This document shows, in pieces, positions 5,607 to 6,705 of a stretch of DNA of 6,705 nucleotides (position 1 is the first letter of the stretch; each line of letters opens with the position of its first letter). The notes beneath the pieces are model-generated. The model was not told where the DNA came from. It saw only the letters and a program-made list of their open reading frames with translations, and ran no database searches. The stretch is from NCBI GenBank assembly GCA_027075825.1, contig JALSZZ010000420.1, forward strand, positions 1 to 6,705. The letters run 5' to 3'. The DNA comes from Mariprofundaceae bacterium. GTDB taxonomy: Bacteria > Pseudomonadota > Zetaproteobacteria > Mariprofundales > Mariprofundaceae. The position numbers and the translations under genes were made by a program.

Positions 5607-6159
5607 TGCTTTTCTCCTGAATATCCACAGTCAGGGCGATGGCCGATAAACGCAAAATATCGCCGTGTTGCAGGCGATGGTGTGTTGCCACCGATAATTG
5701 CTGCTCATTCAGCCAGACCGGGTTGGTAAAGCTCTGACCGAACATCTGCTGATCAATGGCTTGCACATACCACTCACCATCCTGAAAATGGAAACTGCAA
5801 TGCTGACGGTGTACATAGCGGCAGCCTTCAATATCCGGCGGAATCTGCACCGCAGAGCGATTGGACGCATGTTGCTGACCTATCACAGCGCCATCATGGA
5901 TGGTAAAGATGCTATCACCAAGGGTAAGATAAAAAGCAGGCGGGGTTGTTTCCGGTGTTTCAGTGATCGTGGCTGTTTTGATGTCTGCGTGCGCGGGAAC
6001 TGATGCTGCCACATCTTCCGTTGGCATCGGGACTTCTTTTTCAGCCGTTCGCGGCACGGAAGGCTCCATGCCAATAAACTGCTGGCATTTTGCACACAGG
6101 TTTTCATATTCCGGGTTGGTATGACCACAGCGTGGGCAGATACGGACAAACTCAGTCAT
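5593..6159 (-). CDS. Zinc-ribbon plus FHA domain protein
   Basis: From ATG 6159 the protein has 188 residues. Residues 8-25 form a zinc ribbon with two Cys-x-x-Cys knuckles (CPRC and CAKC). A Glu/Pro/Thr-rich linker runs from about 30 to 75, and an FHA domain occupies about 77-181, ending with LQHGDILRLSAIALTV. FHA domains normally bind phosphothreonine peptides. Here the usual Gly-Arg is Gly-Gln (94-95) and the Ser of the usual S-R-x-H is His (HRQH, 117-120), while the T-N pair (145-146) is kept, so phosphate binding may be weak or lost. There is no signal peptide or membrane segment, so it is predicted cytoplasmic. An ATG at 6192 is in frame, but 6159 has AGGGG upstream and begins next to the zinc ribbon. 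It overlaps the radical SAM gene by 8 nt and ispF by 14 nt. Its partner is unknown; the upstream radical SAM protein is the obvious candidate by context. Confidence 0.88.
   Translation of the reverse strand: MTEFVRICPRCGHTNPEYENLCAKCQQFIGMEPSVPRTAEKEVPMPTEDVAASVPAHADIKTATITETPETTPPAFYLTLGDSIFTIHDGAVIGQQHASNRSAVQIPPDIEGCRYVHRQHCSFHFQDGEWYVQAIDQQMFGQSFTNPVWLNEQQLSVATHHRLQHGDILRLSAIALTVDIQEKSNGTT
5614..5618 (-). promoter_or_regulatory. Ribosome binding site deciding the ispF start
   Basis: AGGAG lies 7 nt before ATG 5606, inside the 3' end of the FHA gene. It supports the N-terminally extended IspF over an internal start at 5558, which has no comparable site. Confidence 0.7.
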
Positions 6160-6705
6160 CACACAGCCCCTGATGCAGTTGCTGGCGCTCATGCTGGTCG
6201 AGAATGCCGATCAGCCAGTCTTCGCCCCGCCGGGAAAGCCCCAGTTCGGCAGTATTGGCATCCAGTGCAGTACATGCTTTCAGTAGCGCCTGACCACAGG
6301 TGCTGAGCGCATGCAGTCGTTGATTCGCTGAAGCCAGCAAAGGGTGTGAACCTGGCATGCGCTCTGGCATAAAAGAGCCATCAACCAGCAGATCAGTCAA
6401 TGACAACAGGCGGCGGCAATCATCATCTGTTTGCAGATGTTCGAGCGAATAGCCGGAAAACACAAGTATATTCCACGACGGTCGCTGTTGCTTCAATGGC
6501 CTGAGTAATTCGGTCAGTGCCGTCGCCTGAAAAAACGGTTCCCCGCCAGTCAGGCTAAGGCCATCAATATATGCGGGCAATTGCAGCAGGCGCGCCAGCG
6601 CTGTTTCCAGATGAATGGCATAACCACTGTTTTCAGACTGCAACTGCGGTGTAATGCAGGCCTTGCAACGCATGGGGCAACCAGCCAGCCACATCGCCGC
6701 CCGCC
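6152..6705 (-). CDS. Radical SAM 4Fe-4S protein, NrdG/activase-like (N-terminus cut by window edge)
   Basis: About 184 codons are visible. The frame is open through the window edge (R-A-A precedes the first visible Met at 6694), and relatives carry about 20-30 residues before this point, so that Met is not the likely start. Counting from it, C6, C10 and C13 form the C-x3-C-x2-C cluster that binds the radical-generating 4Fe-4S centre and SAM. LSLTGGEPFF (46-55) is the SAM-binding GGE motif, followed by ILVFSGYSLEHL (76-87), LLVDGSF (102-108) and SANQRLHAL (122-130). This pattern is that of small activase-like proteins (COG0602, including NrdG). No anaerobic ribonucleotide reductase gene is visible; the gene instead overlaps an FHA gene by 8 nt, so an NrdG role is doubtful. 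The C-terminal part beyond about 135 has no recognised domain. The fold is confident; the substrate is unknown. Confidence 0.85.
   Translation of the reverse strand, partial: RAAMWLAGCPMRCKACITPQLQSENSGYAIHLETALARLLQLPAYIDGLSLTGGEPFFQATALTELLRPLKQQRPSWNILVFSGYSLEHLQTDDDCRRLLSLTDLLVDGSFMPERMPGSHPLLASANQRLHALSTCGQALLKACTALDANTAELGLSRRGEDWLIGILDQHERQQLHQGLCDD

Noticed and set aside
6152..6694. Taking the ATG at 6694 as the true start of the radical SAM gene
   Set aside because: The frame stays open upstream, and the Cys cluster would begin at residue 6, too close to the N-terminus for this family. The gene is better described as cut by the window edge.
6152..6705. Naming the radical SAM protein NrdG
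   Set aside because: The motifs are activase-like, but there is no nrdD in view and the gene is coupled to an FHA gene, so a gene symbol is not justified.
1..6705. tRNA, rRNA or CRISPR array
   Set aside because: The window is nearly filled with coding sequence. No regularly spaced direct repeats or tRNA-like cloverleaf were seen in the gaps.

Overview
The window comes from a bacterial chromosome, most likely a proteobacterium. This rests on a UbiG-type ubiquinone methyltransferase, the MEP-pathway enzyme IspF and a DUF2065/YjeT-type small membrane protein. Base composition looks roughly balanced by eye. I cannot name the genus. All nine recognisable genes lie on the minus strand, so they are transcribed from high to low coordinates. 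Two are cut by the window edges: a radical SAM gene at the right and a coiled-coil membrane protein gene at the left.

The right and central block (6705 down to 2125) reads as one tightly packed run: radical SAM protein (5' cut) > zinc-ribbon/FHA protein > ispF > ribD > DUF2065 > M15 peptidase > a membrane protein with an internal duplication. The first five genes overlap their neighbours by 8, 14, 1 and 8 nt. The next two gaps are 13 and 70 nt, and I saw no convincing terminator in either. The run joins two metabolic enzymes (IspF for isoprenoid precursors, RibD for riboflavin) to a possible signalling or protein-modification pair (radical SAM + FHA) upstream. Downstream of them come cell-envelope genes: DUF2065, the peptidase and the membrane protein.

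Between this block and the next lies a 167-bp imperfect palindrome (1954-2120). It is bounded by perfect 21-bp inverted repeats and begins 4 nt past the stop codon of the membrane protein gene. It looks like a MITE-type non-autonomous element and could also act as a hairpin at the transcript end.

The left block (1845 down to 1) is ubiG > cinA-like molybdopterin-binding-domain gene > a partial gene for a single-pass membrane protein with an Ala/Pro/Glu-rich N-terminus and a predicted coiled coil. ubiG and the cinA-like gene overlap by one base (TGATG). The third gene's Shine-Dalgarno sequence overlaps the cinA-like stop codon. This looks like a translationally coupled operon. Its promoter would have to lie in the roughly 110 bp between ubiG and the palindrome, or further upstream.

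The most unusual material is the membrane protein with two copies of a hydrophobic repeat (G-x-LSL...QM..WT...D-[IV]-P...ALMG), the FHA protein whose usual phosphothreonine-contact residues look substituted, and the palindromic element. No complete new system can be shown inside this window; the right-hand radical SAM/FHA module continues outside it.
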